A stretch of 64,000 nt of DNA from Akkermansiaceae bacterium (GTDB lineage Bacteria > Verrucomicrobiota > Verrucomicrobiia > Verrucomicrobiales > Akkermansiaceae). This document shows, in pieces, positions 8,480-17,428 of the stretch (position 1 is the stretch's first letter; each line of letters starts with the position of its first letter). The position numbers and the translations under genes were made by a program. Below the pieces are notes generated by a model, which saw only the letters and a list, made by a program, of their open reading frames with translations, searched no databases and was not told the origin of the DNA. The stretch spans positions 186,001 to 250,000 of the forward strand of contig JAHCBC010000001.1 in the NCBI GenBank assembly GCA_019634595.1, in the 5' to 3' direction.

Positions 8480-10159
8480 ATGCACGCCATCAAACGCGCC
8501 TTCTTCTGGCTCTCCGGGGCCGGCACCCACACCCTCGAACAATGCCCGAACTGGGAACAACGGAAATACGTCGCCTTCGGCGCGACGGTGCTCGTCCCGT
8601 GCATGTTCGCGTTCATCGCCTGCGCCTACGCGCTCTCCACGCTGACGGACAACGCGCGGGTGATCTACCCGGTGGCCGCCGTGTGGGCGTTCATCATCCT
8701 AACCATCGACCGTGCCCTGCTCGCCGGTTACCGGCCGTATCTTTCCTTCGTGCGGAAGGGGGCGCAGTTCAGCCTGCGTCTGCTGGTGGCCATCCTCATG
8801 GGTATCACCATCGCCCACCCGCTGGTGCTCCTGCTGTTCCGCGACACCGTTTCCTCGGTGATCGAGAAGGACCGCGCGGCGGAGATCGAGGTGGTCCGCT
8901 CCGGCTTTGAAACGGAGAAGGAAAAGGTCCGCGCCAACCTGACCAAGCTGGAAGCCGCCATCGCGGAACAGCGGCAGAAGTGGAACGAGTCGTTCCAGGC
9001 GAAGTTCATCCTCCAGGAAAACGAGAACGCGGACGCCGCCATCCCCGGCCTGACCGCGGAGCAGCAGAAGGAACTGAAGGCGGCCATCGACGAAGGCACC
9101 GCGCCATTCCGCGAGCGTCTCACGGTGGTGGACAAGCAGTTCGAGGAACTGAGTCCGCAGTATGCGAAGCTCCAGACGGAGCTGGGCTTCTGGCAGGCGG
9201 AGTTCGAGCGGGAGCTGAACGGCCAGCGTTCCGGCCTGTCCGGGGAGGGGCCGCGCGCGCGCTCCATCCGGGCGGACCAACTGGAACCGCGCCGGGAGGA
9301 GTCGAAGCGCATGGGTGCGCTCCTGGAACACCTCACCGCGGAAAAGGCGAACCTCCAGACCCAGTCGCGCCAGGCGGAGGCCACGGCCATCGGTGGCTTC
9401 GAGGCGAAGCTTGCGGAGATCGAGAAAGCGAACCAGGCGGAGGCTGCCCGCGTCGCCGGACTGAAGCAGAAGGTGGAAGAAGATCAGGCGGAGCAGTTCG
9501 TCACCCAGCAGAACGCGCTGCGGGAAACCATCAAGCAGCAGATCGACAGCCGCATCAAGGAACTGGAAGGGGTGCAGGGGGAACTGACCGCCGTCGTCGC
9601 GGAGGAGTCGGACCGTCTGGCCGCCATCCGTGCGGAGCCGCGTAAGGACATCCTGACCCAGACCCTCGCGCTGCACGCGTTGTTCGAGGCCGGCAGCGAG
9701 GGCGGACAGTTCGCCTTCTACACCTACCTCATCCTCACCGCCCTCTTCATGCTGGTGGACACCATCCCGCTCATCGTGAAGTTCTTCACCAAGCCGGGTC
9801 CGTATGACTCCCTGGTGGACCGGGATGAGATTTCCTTCGAGTCCGAACACAAGGCCTACAAGCAGAGCCGCAGCCGGTATATGGAGCAGCTCTCCAGCGG
9901 CAACCTCATCGCCGTCACCCGCAACCAACGGCTGGAACACGCGCTGGTCGATGGCGTGGAGCACACCCGCGCCGCGCGGGAGTTCCTTGATTCATTGATC
10001 GAGATGGAGCGTGCCTTCGCCGACAAGATGAAGATGGAGGAGCAGAACATCGGCATCGCGGAAAGCCACAAGCGCGAGGCGCTGGAAGCCATCAAGCAAC
10101 GTTTCTACGCCGACCTCAACCACCGCATGGAGGTCTTCTTCAGCGCACGCCACGCTTGA
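8480..10159 (+). CDS. DUF4407 domain membrane coiled-coil protein
   Basis: 559 aa. An N-terminal membrane block (residues about 30-125) has four hydrophobic helices including YVAFGATVLVPCMFAFIACA and the marker TIDRALLAGYRP. This is followed by a long charged coiled coil (about residues 130-395) rich in Glu/Lys/Gln, another hydrophobic stretch (FAFYTYLILTALFMLVDTIP, about residues 410-430), and a helical C-terminal tail. This order matches DUF4407. The coiled coil lies between membrane helices. The role is unknown; related proteins are proposed to be envelope or membrane scaffolds. It appears monocistronic. Confidence 0.88.
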   Translation: MHAIKRAFFWLSGAGTHTLEQCPNWEQRKYVAFGATVLVPCMFAFIACAYALSTLTDNARVIYPVAAVWAFIILTIDRALLAGYRPYLSFVRKGAQFSLRLLVAILMGITIAHPLVLLLFRDTVSSVIEKDRAAEIEVVRSGFETEKEKVRANLTKLEAAIAEQRQKWNESFQAKFILQENENADAAIPGLTAEQQKELKAAIDEGTAPFRERLTVVDKQFEELSPQYAKLQTELGFWQAEFERELNGQRSGLSGEGPRARSIRADQLEPRREESKRMGALLEHLTAEKANLQTQSRQAEATAIGGFEAKLAEIEKANQAEAARVAGLKQKVEEDQAEQFVTQQNALRETIKQQIDSRIKELEGVQGELTAVVAEESDRLAAIRAEPRKDILTQTLALHALFEAGSEGGQFAFYTYLILTALFMLVDTIPLIVKFFTKPGPYDSLVDRDEISFESEHKAYKQSRSRYMEQLSSGNLIAVTRNQRLEHALVDGVEHTRAAREFLDSLIEMERAFADKMKMEEQNIGIAESHKREALEAIKQRFYADLNHRMEVFFSARHA

Positions 10160-10179
10160 GGTGGGGGGGCGTACGGGAT

Positions 10180-10246
10180 GGAGCGCTGGCTTCAGCCGGC
10201 ACCGGAGAATCCGCATCCCAACCAGGCCGGCTGAAGCCAGCGCTCC
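10180..10246. repeat. 67-bp inverted-repeat element with 21-bp arms
   Basis: Perfect 21-bp arms at 10180-10200 and 10226-10246 (core GCGCTGGCTTCAGCC / GGCTGAAGCCAGCGC) enclose a 25-base loop. The loop contains CCGGAGAATCC (10202-10212), the same 11 bases found in the loops of the elements at 23843 and 43157. It sits just after the DUF4407 stop and is followed by a short A-rich run, so it may also end transcription. Confidence 0.85.
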
Positions 10247-10324
10247 GTAAAAAACCACCTGACTCCGTCACGCCGCCGCGCGGCAATCAATCACCGGAAA
10301 TGGCTTCGACACATCCGAAGAATG

Positions 10325-10846
10325 TCAAAGCTCCGTCCGCAGCGGCGATTTGCCAGCCTTTCCCTCCGTTGTCCTGAGAAGAAAACATTCCCGCCCCATC
10401 CCTGCCGGGATCGCCTTCGCCGTCGAATCACGACATGCCGCTACCGAGGCCCAAAATCGTCGGGCCGCCACGTTGGAGACATCATACGGAACCTCCCACA
10501 TGCCAGCCCGTGTCAGCAAGAGGGTATGAGCACTCATGGAGCCGATCTTTCTCTCCCTGAAAGCCGGGAGAATGAAGAACTCCGCGATTTGCCATTGCCA
10601 CTCACCAACCTCGCCTTCTTCCCGTGATCGCACGAGAGCGAAACCGGCCAACTTTTCTTCGAATCGGAGAAGATACGGATGTCGATGAGGACTGCTCCAG
10701 TAGAGATCCCGCCACCGATATTCGAACAAACCGTCATCCCCGATCGGGGAATGATCATGGCTCGCAAGTTCATGAAGGTAGAGCTGCAACAGCCGGTCCA
10801 AGATCGGTCGCTCTTCCTCGGATGCTCTGGCCACAACCAAGCTCAT
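10325..10846 (-). CDS. GNAT family N-acetyltransferase
   Basis: 173 aa. The fold order fits GNAT: an N-terminal strand-helix (MSLVVARASEEERPILDRLLQLYLHEL), a middle strand pair (GFALVRSREE), then motif A region EFFILPAFRERKIGSMSAHTLL at about residues 92-113, and RFWASVAA as motif B. The acetyl-CoA pyrophosphate loop is RERKIGSM, where the usual Q/RxxGxG/A is partly degenerate (Ser in place of the second Gly). Substrate cannot be predicted. It lies 46 bases downstream of the MocR-type gene on the same strand and may be cotranscribed. Codon use is a little less GC-biased than its neighbours, possibly marking a recent arrival. Confidence 0.8.
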   Translation of the reverse strand: MSLVVARASEEERPILDRLLQLYLHELASHDHSPIGDDGLFEYRWRDLYWSSPHRHPYLLRFEEKLAGFALVRSREEGEVGEWQWQIAEFFILPAFRERKIGSMSAHTLLLTRAGMWEVPYDVSNVAARRFWASVAACRDSTAKAIPAGMGRECFLLRTTEGKAGKSPLRTEL

Positions 10847-10891
10847 GTCTCGTTTGGCTGGAAGTTACTGTATGAGCTGTTGCCTGCCCCG

Positions 10892-12322
10892 TCACACCGC
10901 CGCGTGGACGATCTTGCCCAGCGTGCCCAGCGCGGCTTCCATCTTTTCGCTCCATGGATGGCCGCAGCTCAGGCGCAGGCAGTTGGTGAAACGTCCGTCC
11001 GGTGAGAACAGCGGGCCGGGGGCGAACGAGATGCCCGCGGCGCGGGCCTGCCGGAAGATGGGCAGCACGTCGGTGCCTTCCTCCAGTTCCACCCACAGTA
11101 CGAATCCGCCCTGCGGGTTGCTGACCTTCGTCGAGTCCGGGAACACCTCGGCCACCGTTTCCCGCATCTTGCAGACCTGCTGGCGGTAGGTGTGGCGCAG
11201 CTTCCGCAGGTGGCGTTCATAGCCGCCGGTCTTCAGGAACTCCGCGATGGCCAGCGCGGAAAGCGATGAGCCGCCCAGGTTGAAGGCGTGCTTCAGCTCC
11301 ATGATGCGCGGCATATACTTCCCGGCGGCGATGTAGCCCACCCGGTAGCCGGGGGCCAGCGTCTTCGAGAAAGACCCGCAGAGGATCACGTTGTCGTTGT
11401 CATCCATCGCCTTCATGCAGCGCGGGCGCGGCCCGTCGTGCGGCAGGTCGCCGTAGATGTCATCCTCGATGACCGGGACATTGTGCATCTCCGCCAGTTG
11501 CAGCAGGGCGAGGCGGTTGGCCTCCGGCATCAGCCCGCCGATGGGGTTGGAAAAACTCGGCACCACCAGGATGGCGGATACACGATGACGGCCCAGTGCC
11601 TTGCCGACGGCTTCGATGTCGATGCCGTCCGCCGAGCAGGCCGGGATGGCGACCACGCGGAGCTTCAACTGCGCCATCAGGTTCAGCGTGCCGTAGTAGG
11701 CGGGGGATTCCACGATCACGGTGTCCCCCGGCTTGGTCGTCGCCAGCAGGGCGAGATGGAGTGCCTCGCTGGCACCGATGGTCACCACGAAGTCATCCGG
11801 CGAGAGGCTGCACCCCCAGTCCAGGGAGCGGCGGCTGAGTTGCTTCCGCAGCGCGAAGCTGCCGGGAGCGGGATCATATTTCATCGCCGCGGACGGGGAA
11901 CGGCGGACGATGGATGCGGTCAGCCGCGAAAGCTTGTCCAGCGGCAGCAGTTCCGCACCGGGAGCCGCCGCGCCGAAGGGTACCAGCGACGGGTCGATCA
12001 TGTCATCCGCCATGGACAGGCAGGAAGCGAAGCCGGAAAGGCAGGTGACGGTGGACTTGTACTTTGCCGCCTCCGGGGCGCGCAGCGCGTTGGCGAAGCG
12101 CGGGCGGACGTAGAAGCCCGACTTCGGCCGGGCTTCGATGAGGCTGCGGTTCTCCAGCAAGGTGTAGGCCTGCATGACGGTCGGCACGCTGACATGGTGC
12201 TGGACGCTGAGCTGGCGTACGGAGGGGATGCGGTCCCCGGCACGCAGGGAACCGGCCTCGATCATGGATTCCATGCGTTCGGCGATCTGCTGGTAGAGCG
12301 GGGTTGCGAGTTCCTGGGCCAT
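10892..12322 (-). CDS. MocR/GntR-type regulator with aminotransferase domain
   Basis: 476 aa from ATG 12322 (MAQELATPLYQQIAERM); an upstream extension to 12538 is poor sequence and would cover the divergent gene. Residues 1-80 are a GntR winged helix-turn-helix (IPSVRQLSVQHHVSVPTVMQAYTLLENRSLIEARPKSG, quoted in parts). Residues about 110-470 are a fold-type I PLP domain with the Lys site in GSFSKTLAPGYRVGYI and the pocket motif PSFSNPIGG. MocR proteins use a PLP-bound aminotransferase-like domain as an effector sensor, controlling for example GABA, pyridoxal or amino-sulfonate genes. The target here is unknown. The divergent intergenic region carries an inverted repeat (12361-12387) that may be the operator. 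Confidence 0.9.
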   Translation of the reverse strand: MAQELATPLYQQIAERMESMIEAGSLRAGDRIPSVRQLSVQHHVSVPTVMQAYTLLENRSLIEARPKSGFYVRPRFANALRAPEAAKYKSTVTCLSGFASCLSMADDMIDPSLVPFGAAAPGAELLPLDKLSRLTASIVRRSPSAAMKYDPAPGSFALRKQLSRRSLDWGCSLSPDDFVVTIGASEALHLALLATTKPGDTVIVESPAYYGTLNLMAQLKLRVVAIPACSADGIDIEAVGKALGRHRVSAILVVPSFSNPIGGLMPEANRLALLQLAEMHNVPVIEDDIYGDLPHDGPRPRCMKAMDDNDNVILCGSFSKTLAPGYRVGYIAAGKYMPRIMELKHAFNLGGSSLSALAIAEFLKTGGYERHLRKLRHTYRQQVCKMRETVAEVFPDSTKVSNPQGGFVLWVELEEGTDVLPIFRQARAAGISFAPGPLFSPDGRFTNCLRLSCGHPWSEKMEAALGTLGKIVHAAV

Positions 12323-12360
12323 GTCCGTGAGTGTGCCGGACCGCGCCGACCTGGACAATA

Positions 12361-12387
12361 TACAGGGAACGGTAGATTGTGCCTGTA
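12361..12387. promoter_or_regulatory. Candidate operator of the MocR-type regulator
   Basis: TACAGG, 15 bases, CCTGTA form a perfect inverted repeat 39 bases upstream of the regulator ATG and 88 bases before the divergent DUF2917 gene. A flanking ACAAT(AT) / ATTGTG similarity extends it. It is placed where an autoregulatory GntR/MocR site would be expected. The assignment is inference from position and symmetry. Confidence 0.45.
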
Positions 12388-12474
12388 CAGTTTTTAAAAA
12401 GTGAAAATCTGTGCAGGTCGGAAACCAGAGGGCGTGTGGATTACCATTCCGGCGGGACCGGGTAGGATGCGGAC

Positions 12475-12771
12475 ATGCAACTGGTGCTGCCTCCGCTTCC
12501 GTTTCTCCGCCGCCTTTCCTGTGCCTGCTTCGGCGCACGGGCGGGGAGTGTCCGCCTGTCGCGGGAGCTTTCCGAACGGGAAACCGTGCGGCTCTCCCCC
12601 GTGCGGCGGCTACTGGTGAGCTGCAGTGAGGGCACCGTCTGGATCACCAGCGGCAGGAGCGGCGAGGGGGATGTGGTGCTGAAATCCGGCGACCGTTTCA
12701 CGGTGGCCGCCGGATCATCAGTGGTCATCGAGGGCCTGCAGGCATCCCGCATCGAGGTGGGAGCCTGCTGA
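12475..12771 (+). CDS. DUF2917 domain small protein
   Basis: 98 aa. The C-terminal two-thirds match DUF2917, a small cupin-like beta domain: LLVSCSEGTVWITSG, then GDVVLKSGDRFTVAAGSSVVIEGL (quoted in parts). The N-terminal 30 residues are Arg/Leu-rich. Family members are short proteins of unknown function, often beside regulators. It is divergent from the MocR-type gene and may share its operator region. Confidence 0.7.
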   Translation: MQLVLPPLPFLRRLSCACFGARAGSVRLSRELSERETVRLSPVRRLLVSCSEGTVWITSGRSGEGDVVLKSGDRFTVAAGSSVVIEGLQASRIEVGAC

Positions 12772-12785
12772 ACCCGTGCGGTGGA

Positions 12786-14942
12786 TCACTCCACCGGCAT
12801 CCAGCGGACGGCGTCGATGACGACGTGGCCGTTGGTGTCCTTGTTGGTGATGGTGACGCTGCCTTCGCCGTCGAACTCGAAGCGGCCGACGGAGGTGAAG
12901 CTGCCGTCAATGGCGGGTGCCTTCTTCTGGTTGAGCGTGGCTTGCTTCTCACCGTCCTTGGCGGCGATGGTCACCGGCACGTTGTCCGCGCGGTTGCCGT
13001 TCGCCACATAGGCGACCTGCACATCATAGGTGCCGGCCTTCGGCAGCTTGGCGGTGAATTTCGCGGATGCCTTGCCATTGCCCGCGGCGTGGTCGTGGTG
13101 GGTGCCTTCGCCCACACCGGCGAGGAGCACTGACGGGGCCCAGTCGCCGGTCATCTTCGCGGCCATGTCATCCACGATGGTGCCTTTGAATGATTTGATG
13201 TCCTTCAGCTTGGTGCGGTCCTTCGGCGGGGCGGTGTAGTTGAGGACCTGTCCGTCCGCCAGCAGGCGCTCGCGCAGCTTCGCATAGTCCACCTTCTGCA
13301 GGGTGGTGCCGGCGTCGATGGCGTGGCTGACGGCGGTGGCGCCGCTCTGGCCCAGGATCATGAACACCGGTTCCATGCGGATGCTGCCGAAGGCCATGTG
13401 GGAGGAACTGAGGGCGATGGGGACCACCAGGTTCGCGCACTCCTGCTCACGCGGGATGATGCTGCGGTAGCTGATGGGGTAGGGAGGGAAGCCGCCCACC
13501 TGGACGTCGCCCTCGTTCTTCACCTGTCCGTTCTCGTCGATGTGACGACGGACATGGTGGGAGTCCATGGTGTAGGCACCCATGCCCACGGAGTCCTCCA
13601 CCGGGCGTTCCTGCTGGCAGTGCTGCTGCAGCATCACCAGGTCTGAGATCATGCGGCGGCCTTCCCGGACGTAGATCTGTCCCTGCCAGCCTGCGCCATC
13701 GGTGAACTCGTCCTTCGTCATGCCCCACTTGGAAACCTCCGCCCGCACGCGCTCCGGCACGCGCGGGTGGTTCGCCAGGCTCCACATCACGCCTTGCTGA
13801 TAGAGCAGGTGCTTCGCGCGGATCTCCTTGCGCTTGTCAAAGGAACCTTCCGGCCACTCGTAGTTCTGGCCGATGAAGTCGGTGGAGAAGCCGTCGCGGT
13901 TGTTCGTGTCCGTCTTGCGGTTCGGCATCAGGGAGTTGATCCATGGGAAACGTCCCTCGCCGCCGCCTTTCTCGAAGTGGCGGAAAAGCAGCTCGTACCA
14001 CTGCTCGTCATAGCCCTCCGGCTTGTGGAAGGGGATCTGGTTTTCCTTCACATCCGTCAGGCACATGCGGAAGCAGAACGCCTGCATGCGGTGGTCGCTC
14101 GCGCCTTCCGCCTGCGGGCCGGTGGTGTCCACCCACGGCAGCAGGCCGCTGGAAGGATCGCCCGGCTTCACGTAGGGATCCACGCCGTCAGCGAGTTGGT
14201 GGTGTTTCGCCCGCTTCGTCTGCACGCCATTGAGTGTTTCCTGGTAAACATCGAAGCCCTCGCGGCCGACGGTATAGGCGACGCCGCCGGAGGCCATGAG
14301 GTCGCCTTCATAGGTGGCGTCCATGAAGAACTTCCCGGCGAAACGCTTGCCGGACTCCATCACGATCTCGGTGATGCGGTTGCCGTCCTTCACCACGCCC
14401 TCCGCCACCGTGCCGGGCGCGGCGGTCCAGTAGCCGGAGCCGTTGTCCTTGCTCTTTGTCTCGCCCTTCCGGTTCAGCCGCTCGCCGTAGATGATCTTGA
14501 TGTCATGCTGCTTCACCCAGTCATGGTAGATGGCGAGCGCGGTCGATGGCTCGAAGGTCCACAGCGTGTCCTCCTCCGCCGCGGTTTGGCTCTGGCCGGT
14601 GCCGCGGAAGGCACCGCCCTCCGGCTTTTGCTCCCACTTCCATGCTTCCGGCTTCAGATACCAGGTGCGGACAGCGCGGTAGAAATCCCGGGAAATGCCG
14701 CCGATGACGTGCTTGTTGCCGATGTCCGTCTGGCCGAGGCCGCCGGTGGTCAGCCCTCCGATCCGGTCGGACGGCTCGATCACGACCACACTGCGGCCCA
14801 TCTTCTTCGCCTGCACCGCCGCCGCCACCGCCGCGCTGGATCCGCCGTAGATGACGAGGTCGTATTTCTCCGGCTCCGCGCCGAAGCCGGTGCTGGCGAG
14901 CAGGAGGCCCGAAAGGGTGAAGGCAGGTATGAAGTTGCGCAT
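12786..14942 (-). CDS. Secreted FAD-dependent oxidoreductase with golvesin-like C-terminal domain
   Basis: 718 aa from ATG 14942 (MRNFIPAFTLSGLLLASTGFGA signal peptide); the frame continues upstream to 15188 but without a plausible start. Residues about 27-560 are an FAD_oxidored domain: dinucleotide motif YDLVIYGGSSAAVAAAVQAK, then IGGLTTGGLGQTD and the late FAD motif. The last ~130 residues are a beta-sandwich like the golvesin/xanthan-lyase C-terminal domain (AGTYDVQVAYVANGNRADNVP, GHVVIDAVRWMP). Such proteins are abundant in Verrucomicrobia and Planctomycetes and are thought to oxidise extracellular carbohydrate or related polymers; substrate unknown. It ends 15 bases past the convergent DUF2917 stop. 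Confidence 0.88.
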   Translation of the reverse strand: MRNFIPAFTLSGLLLASTGFGAEPEKYDLVIYGGSSAAVAAAVQAKKMGRSVVVIEPSDRIGGLTTGGLGQTDIGNKHVIGGISRDFYRAVRTWYLKPEAWKWEQKPEGGAFRGTGQSQTAAEEDTLWTFEPSTALAIYHDWVKQHDIKIIYGERLNRKGETKSKDNGSGYWTAAPGTVAEGVVKDGNRITEIVMESGKRFAGKFFMDATYEGDLMASGGVAYTVGREGFDVYQETLNGVQTKRAKHHQLADGVDPYVKPGDPSSGLLPWVDTTGPQAEGASDHRMQAFCFRMCLTDVKENQIPFHKPEGYDEQWYELLFRHFEKGGGEGRFPWINSLMPNRKTDTNNRDGFSTDFIGQNYEWPEGSFDKRKEIRAKHLLYQQGVMWSLANHPRVPERVRAEVSKWGMTKDEFTDGAGWQGQIYVREGRRMISDLVMLQQHCQQERPVEDSVGMGAYTMDSHHVRRHIDENGQVKNEGDVQVGGFPPYPISYRSIIPREQECANLVVPIALSSSHMAFGSIRMEPVFMILGQSGATAVSHAIDAGTTLQKVDYAKLRERLLADGQVLNYTAPPKDRTKLKDIKSFKGTIVDDMAAKMTGDWAPSVLLAGVGEGTHHDHAAGNGKASAKFTAKLPKAGTYDVQVAYVANGNRADNVPVTIAAKDGEKQATLNQKKAPAIDGSFTSVGRFEFDGEGSVTITNKDTNGHVVIDAVRWMPVE

Positions 14943-15263
14943 GGGTCGGTCTTGTCTGGGGTTTGGAATTCGGGTTTGGAAAATCCGGGCGATACCTACG
15001 GAAGGGAGGCCGGGTGCTTTCACATCGCCGGGGCGGTTGGAAAAACCACGTGATTTTCCAACGGTGATCCTTTCTGGCCTGATCCGGGGAGGTTCGGCCA
15101 TGGCAATCGTCCCGTTCCACGGGAAAGCGGCACAGCTTGCCGGAAAACGGAACGCCGCGGCGGGCTGCGCCAGTTTCGTCACGGACACCCGGATGTTGTT
15201 TCCAAAGCCGCACCCGGCGATCTACGCTGCGGCGCGCTGACAGAAACCAACGCAAGAAATACC
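14943..15263. other. 321-base divergent intergenic region
   Basis: Between the FAD oxidoreductase and XRE-cupin starts. It contains one clear symmetrical site (15036-15062, annotated separately). I see no repeat element, RNA gene or further coding sequence in it. Confidence 0.6.
15036..15062. promoter_or_regulatory. Candidate operator GTTGGAAAA-N9-TTTTCCAAC
   Basis: A perfect 9-bp inverted repeat with a CACGTG core in the spacer lies between the divergent FAD oxidoreductase and XRE-cupin genes. Symmetry and position suggest a regulator binding site, perhaps for the adjacent XRE-cupin protein. Confidence 0.4.
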
Positions 15264-15848
15264 GTGAACCTGGTCGAACTCGCCCAACGCCTCAAGGACG
15301 CCCGCCTCCAGCGCGGACTCACGCTGGATGAAGTGTCGGAGCGGTCCGGACTGGCCAAGGGCCTGCTGTCCAAGGTGGAGAACTTCCGCGTCACCCCGAC
15401 GCTGGTCACCCTCTCCAAGCTGACCGAGGCGCTGGGCCTGAAACTTTCCGACCTGCTGGATGGCTTGGATGAAAAGCCGTCCATCAGTGTCGTGCGGCGC
15501 GGGGAGAGGCAGGTCATCGAGCGCAACCGCGCGCAGACGGACGACCCGCGGCTCAACAACTACTATGAGTCCCTCGTCGCCCGCGGCGCGGACCGCGCGA
15601 TGGAGCCGTTCGAGATCCGCGTCCCCGCGATGGGCGGCAGGCAGGAGGCGCTGCAGCATGAGGGCGAGGAGTTCCTCATGGTGCTGGAGGGCGAGGTGAA
15701 ATTCCTCTTCGGGGATGAGATCATCGCCTTGAAGGAAGGGGACAGCATCTACTTCGATGCAGAGGCGAACCACCGTCTCTACAATGACACCACGAAGGAT
15801 GCCCGGGTCGTGAGCGTGATGTGCTTCGGCGGGCGGGTGAGGAGATAG
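15264..15848 (+). CDS. XRE-family regulator with cupin sensor domain
   Basis: 194 aa, GTG start. Residues 1-66 are a classical XRE helix-turn-helix (LAQRLKDARLQRGLTLDEVS, then SGLAKGLLSKVENFRVTPTL). Residues about 105-190 are a cupin barrel (ALQHEGEEFLMVLEGEVKFL, GDSIYFDAEANHRLYNDT). The HTH-cupin architecture (PuuR/SutR-like) typically controls catabolism of a small molecule sensed by the cupin. It is encoded on the same strand upstream of the phosphonate gene cluster but separated by a 144-bp repeat element, so a regulatory link is plausible rather than shown. Confidence 0.9.
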   Translation: MNLVELAQRLKDARLQRGLTLDEVSERSGLAKGLLSKVENFRVTPTLVTLSKLTEALGLKLSDLLDGLDEKPSISVVRRGERQVIERNRAQTDDPRLNNYYESLVARGADRAMEPFEIRVPAMGGRQEALQHEGEEFLMVLEGEVKFLFGDEIIALKEGDSIYFDAEANHRLYNDTTKDARVVSVMCFGGRVRR

Positions 15849-15862
15849 GGGAGGGATGAAAG

Positions 15863-16006
15863 GCAGGGACCGACCTCCGGGCGGTCCGGAGGAAAAGATC
15901 CGCCCGTAAGGTGGTGCCTTTCTTCCGGATGGGCGTCGGATAGATATGGCATCGGTCGGTATGGGTGGGTCTTCCCCACCTGACGCCATGGAATGGCGTC
16001 CCTGCC
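15863..16006. repeat. 144-bp terminal-inverted-repeat element
   Basis: Outer ends GGCAGGGAC (15863-15871) and GTCCCTGCC (15998-16006) are complementary. Each end also carries its own hairpin: GGACCG..CGGTCC at 15868-15888, and GACGCCATggAATGGCGTC at 15982-16000. The same plan, size and end sequence recur at 31493-31643. No ORF is present, which suggests a MITE- or REPIN-like non-autonomous element. Confidence 0.8.
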
Positions 16007-16021
16007 ATTCAATGTGTCGGG

Positions 16022-16044
16022 AAAGTTTCTTAAAAGAAACTTTT
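16022..16044. repeat. Palindrome AAAGTTTCTT-AA-AAGAAACTTT
   Basis: A perfect 10-bp stem of low GC content, unlike its surroundings, 30-odd bases upstream of the PhoD-like ATG. It could be an operator or a hairpin in the leader. Confidence 0.55.
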
Positions 16045-16077
16045 CATGGGGTTCTGGTCTGCTTCTCTCTGGCATCA

Positions 16078-17421
16078 ATGAACCCGCAAGCGCCCGATTC
16101 CTCCTCGCCGTCCGCCGTCAGCCGCCGGAAGTTCGTGGCAGCCGCCATCACTTGCGCCGCCGCGGCTTCCGTCAGGGCGGCGGAAAGTCCTGACGAGGCT
16201 CCGAATGCCAATCTGGGGCCGATTGTCGGCCACACGGAGGCGGATCGCTGCGTGATCTGGATGCGCGTCCGCCAGCCCGGAAATTATATCTTGGAACTGA
16301 GCCCGGAGTCCGGTGGTGATCCGGTGAGGGTGGAACAGACCGCCACTGAGGCCATGGATTTCTGCCTCCACTGGAAGGTTGAGGGCCTCAGGGCCGGGAC
16401 CCGCTATCGTTACCAGATATTGTCGAACGGGAAACCTGTGAGGGAGGATGAGGGCCAATTTTTCACCACCCCACAATCTCCGGAAAAGCCGGCGAAGGTC
16501 CGCTTTGCCATCAGTTCCTGCGCCCGGGAGGATGCCGGGAGCCGCGATGTCTGGACGCGCATCGCTACAGAGAAAGTGGATGCCGTCATGCTTCTGGGGG
16601 ACACGCCCTACATCGACAGCACGAAGCTGGACGTGCAGATGCGGCGGCATGCGGAATTCGCCGCGGTGGAGGAATACCAGTCGCTGCTGAAAGGCACCCC
16701 GTGCTGGTGGACCTGGGACGATCATGACTTCGCCGCGAATGACTCCGACGGCCGCGTGACGGGCAAGGAGAACAGCCGCACCGCCTACTGCCGCCACCGT
16801 CCGCAGTGGACCTGCGGCCACGGGGACCAAGGAATCTACACTTCCTTCCGCTACGGGCCGGTGGAGGTGTTCTTGCTCGATGCGCGGTGGTTCTCCCGCA
16901 CGGAACCGTCGCCGGTGGATCCGGCCAAGCCGTCGCTGCTCGGCGCGAAGCAGTGGGAGTGGCTGAAGCAGGGACTGAAGGACTCCACCGCTCCCTTCAA
17001 GTTCCTGGCCTGCGGGATGATCTGGGATGACAAGGACAACCGGGAGAGTGACGACTGGGGCACCTACGTCCATGAACGGCAGGCGCTGGAGGCATGGATC
17101 GCGGAACACCGCATCTCCGGCGTGGTGCTGATGGGCGGCGACATCCACGCCAGCCGCGTGCTGCGCTACAAGGGGACGGAGAAAACCGCCGGCTACCGGA
17201 TGGTGCAGTTCATCGCCTCTCCCATCCACCACAAGGTCATCCCGTCGCTGAACATCTACCACCCGGACTTGGTCCGCAGCGCAGTGGAGCCGCATGTTTT
17301 CCTGCTGGTGGAGGTGGACTCCACCGTCGCGCCCGCCGCCCTCCGCGCGGAACTGGTGAACCGCCGCGGCGAGCGCGTCTTCACCTACAACCTCACCCTC
17401 GATGAACTCACCCCAGCCTGA
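16078..17421 (+). CDS. PhoD-like alkaline phosphatase/phosphodiesterase
   Basis: 447 aa from ATG 16078 (MNPQAPDSS), chosen because it leads straight into a Tat-type signal (SRRKFVAAAITCAAAASVRA). An N-terminal PhoD domain (GPIVGHTEADRCVIWMRVR) precedes the metallophosphatase core: ISSCARED with the metal-ligand Cys, LLGDTPYID, TWDDHDFAANDSD and MGGDIHASRV. PhoD enzymes act outside the cytoplasm on phosphate mono- and diesters with Ca2+/Fe3+. It sits 7 bases before phnA, so it is likely the first gene of the phosphonate operon and might release phosphonates from esters; that substrate is inference. Confidence 0.87.
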   Translation: MNPQAPDSSSPSAVSRRKFVAAAITCAAAASVRAAESPDEAPNANLGPIVGHTEADRCVIWMRVRQPGNYILELSPESGGDPVRVEQTATEAMDFCLHWKVEGLRAGTRYRYQILSNGKPVREDEGQFFTTPQSPEKPAKVRFAISSCAREDAGSRDVWTRIATEKVDAVMLLGDTPYIDSTKLDVQMRRHAEFAAVEEYQSLLKGTPCWWTWDDHDFAANDSDGRVTGKENSRTAYCRHRPQWTCGHGDQGIYTSFRYGPVEVFLLDARWFSRTEPSPVDPAKPSLLGAKQWEWLKQGLKDSTAPFKFLACGMIWDDKDNRESDDWGTYVHERQALEAWIAEHRISGVVLMGGDIHASRVLRYKGTEKTAGYRMVQFIASPIHHKVIPSLNIYHPDLVRSAVEPHVFLLVEVDSTVAPAALRAELVNRRGERVFTYNLTLDELTPA

Positions 17422-17428
17422 GCCCGCC

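Noticed and set aside
15863..16006. Possible riboswitch or structured RNA upstream of the phosphonate genes
   Set aside because: The same structure occurs at 31493 in an unrelated context with complementary ends, so a repeat element explains it better.
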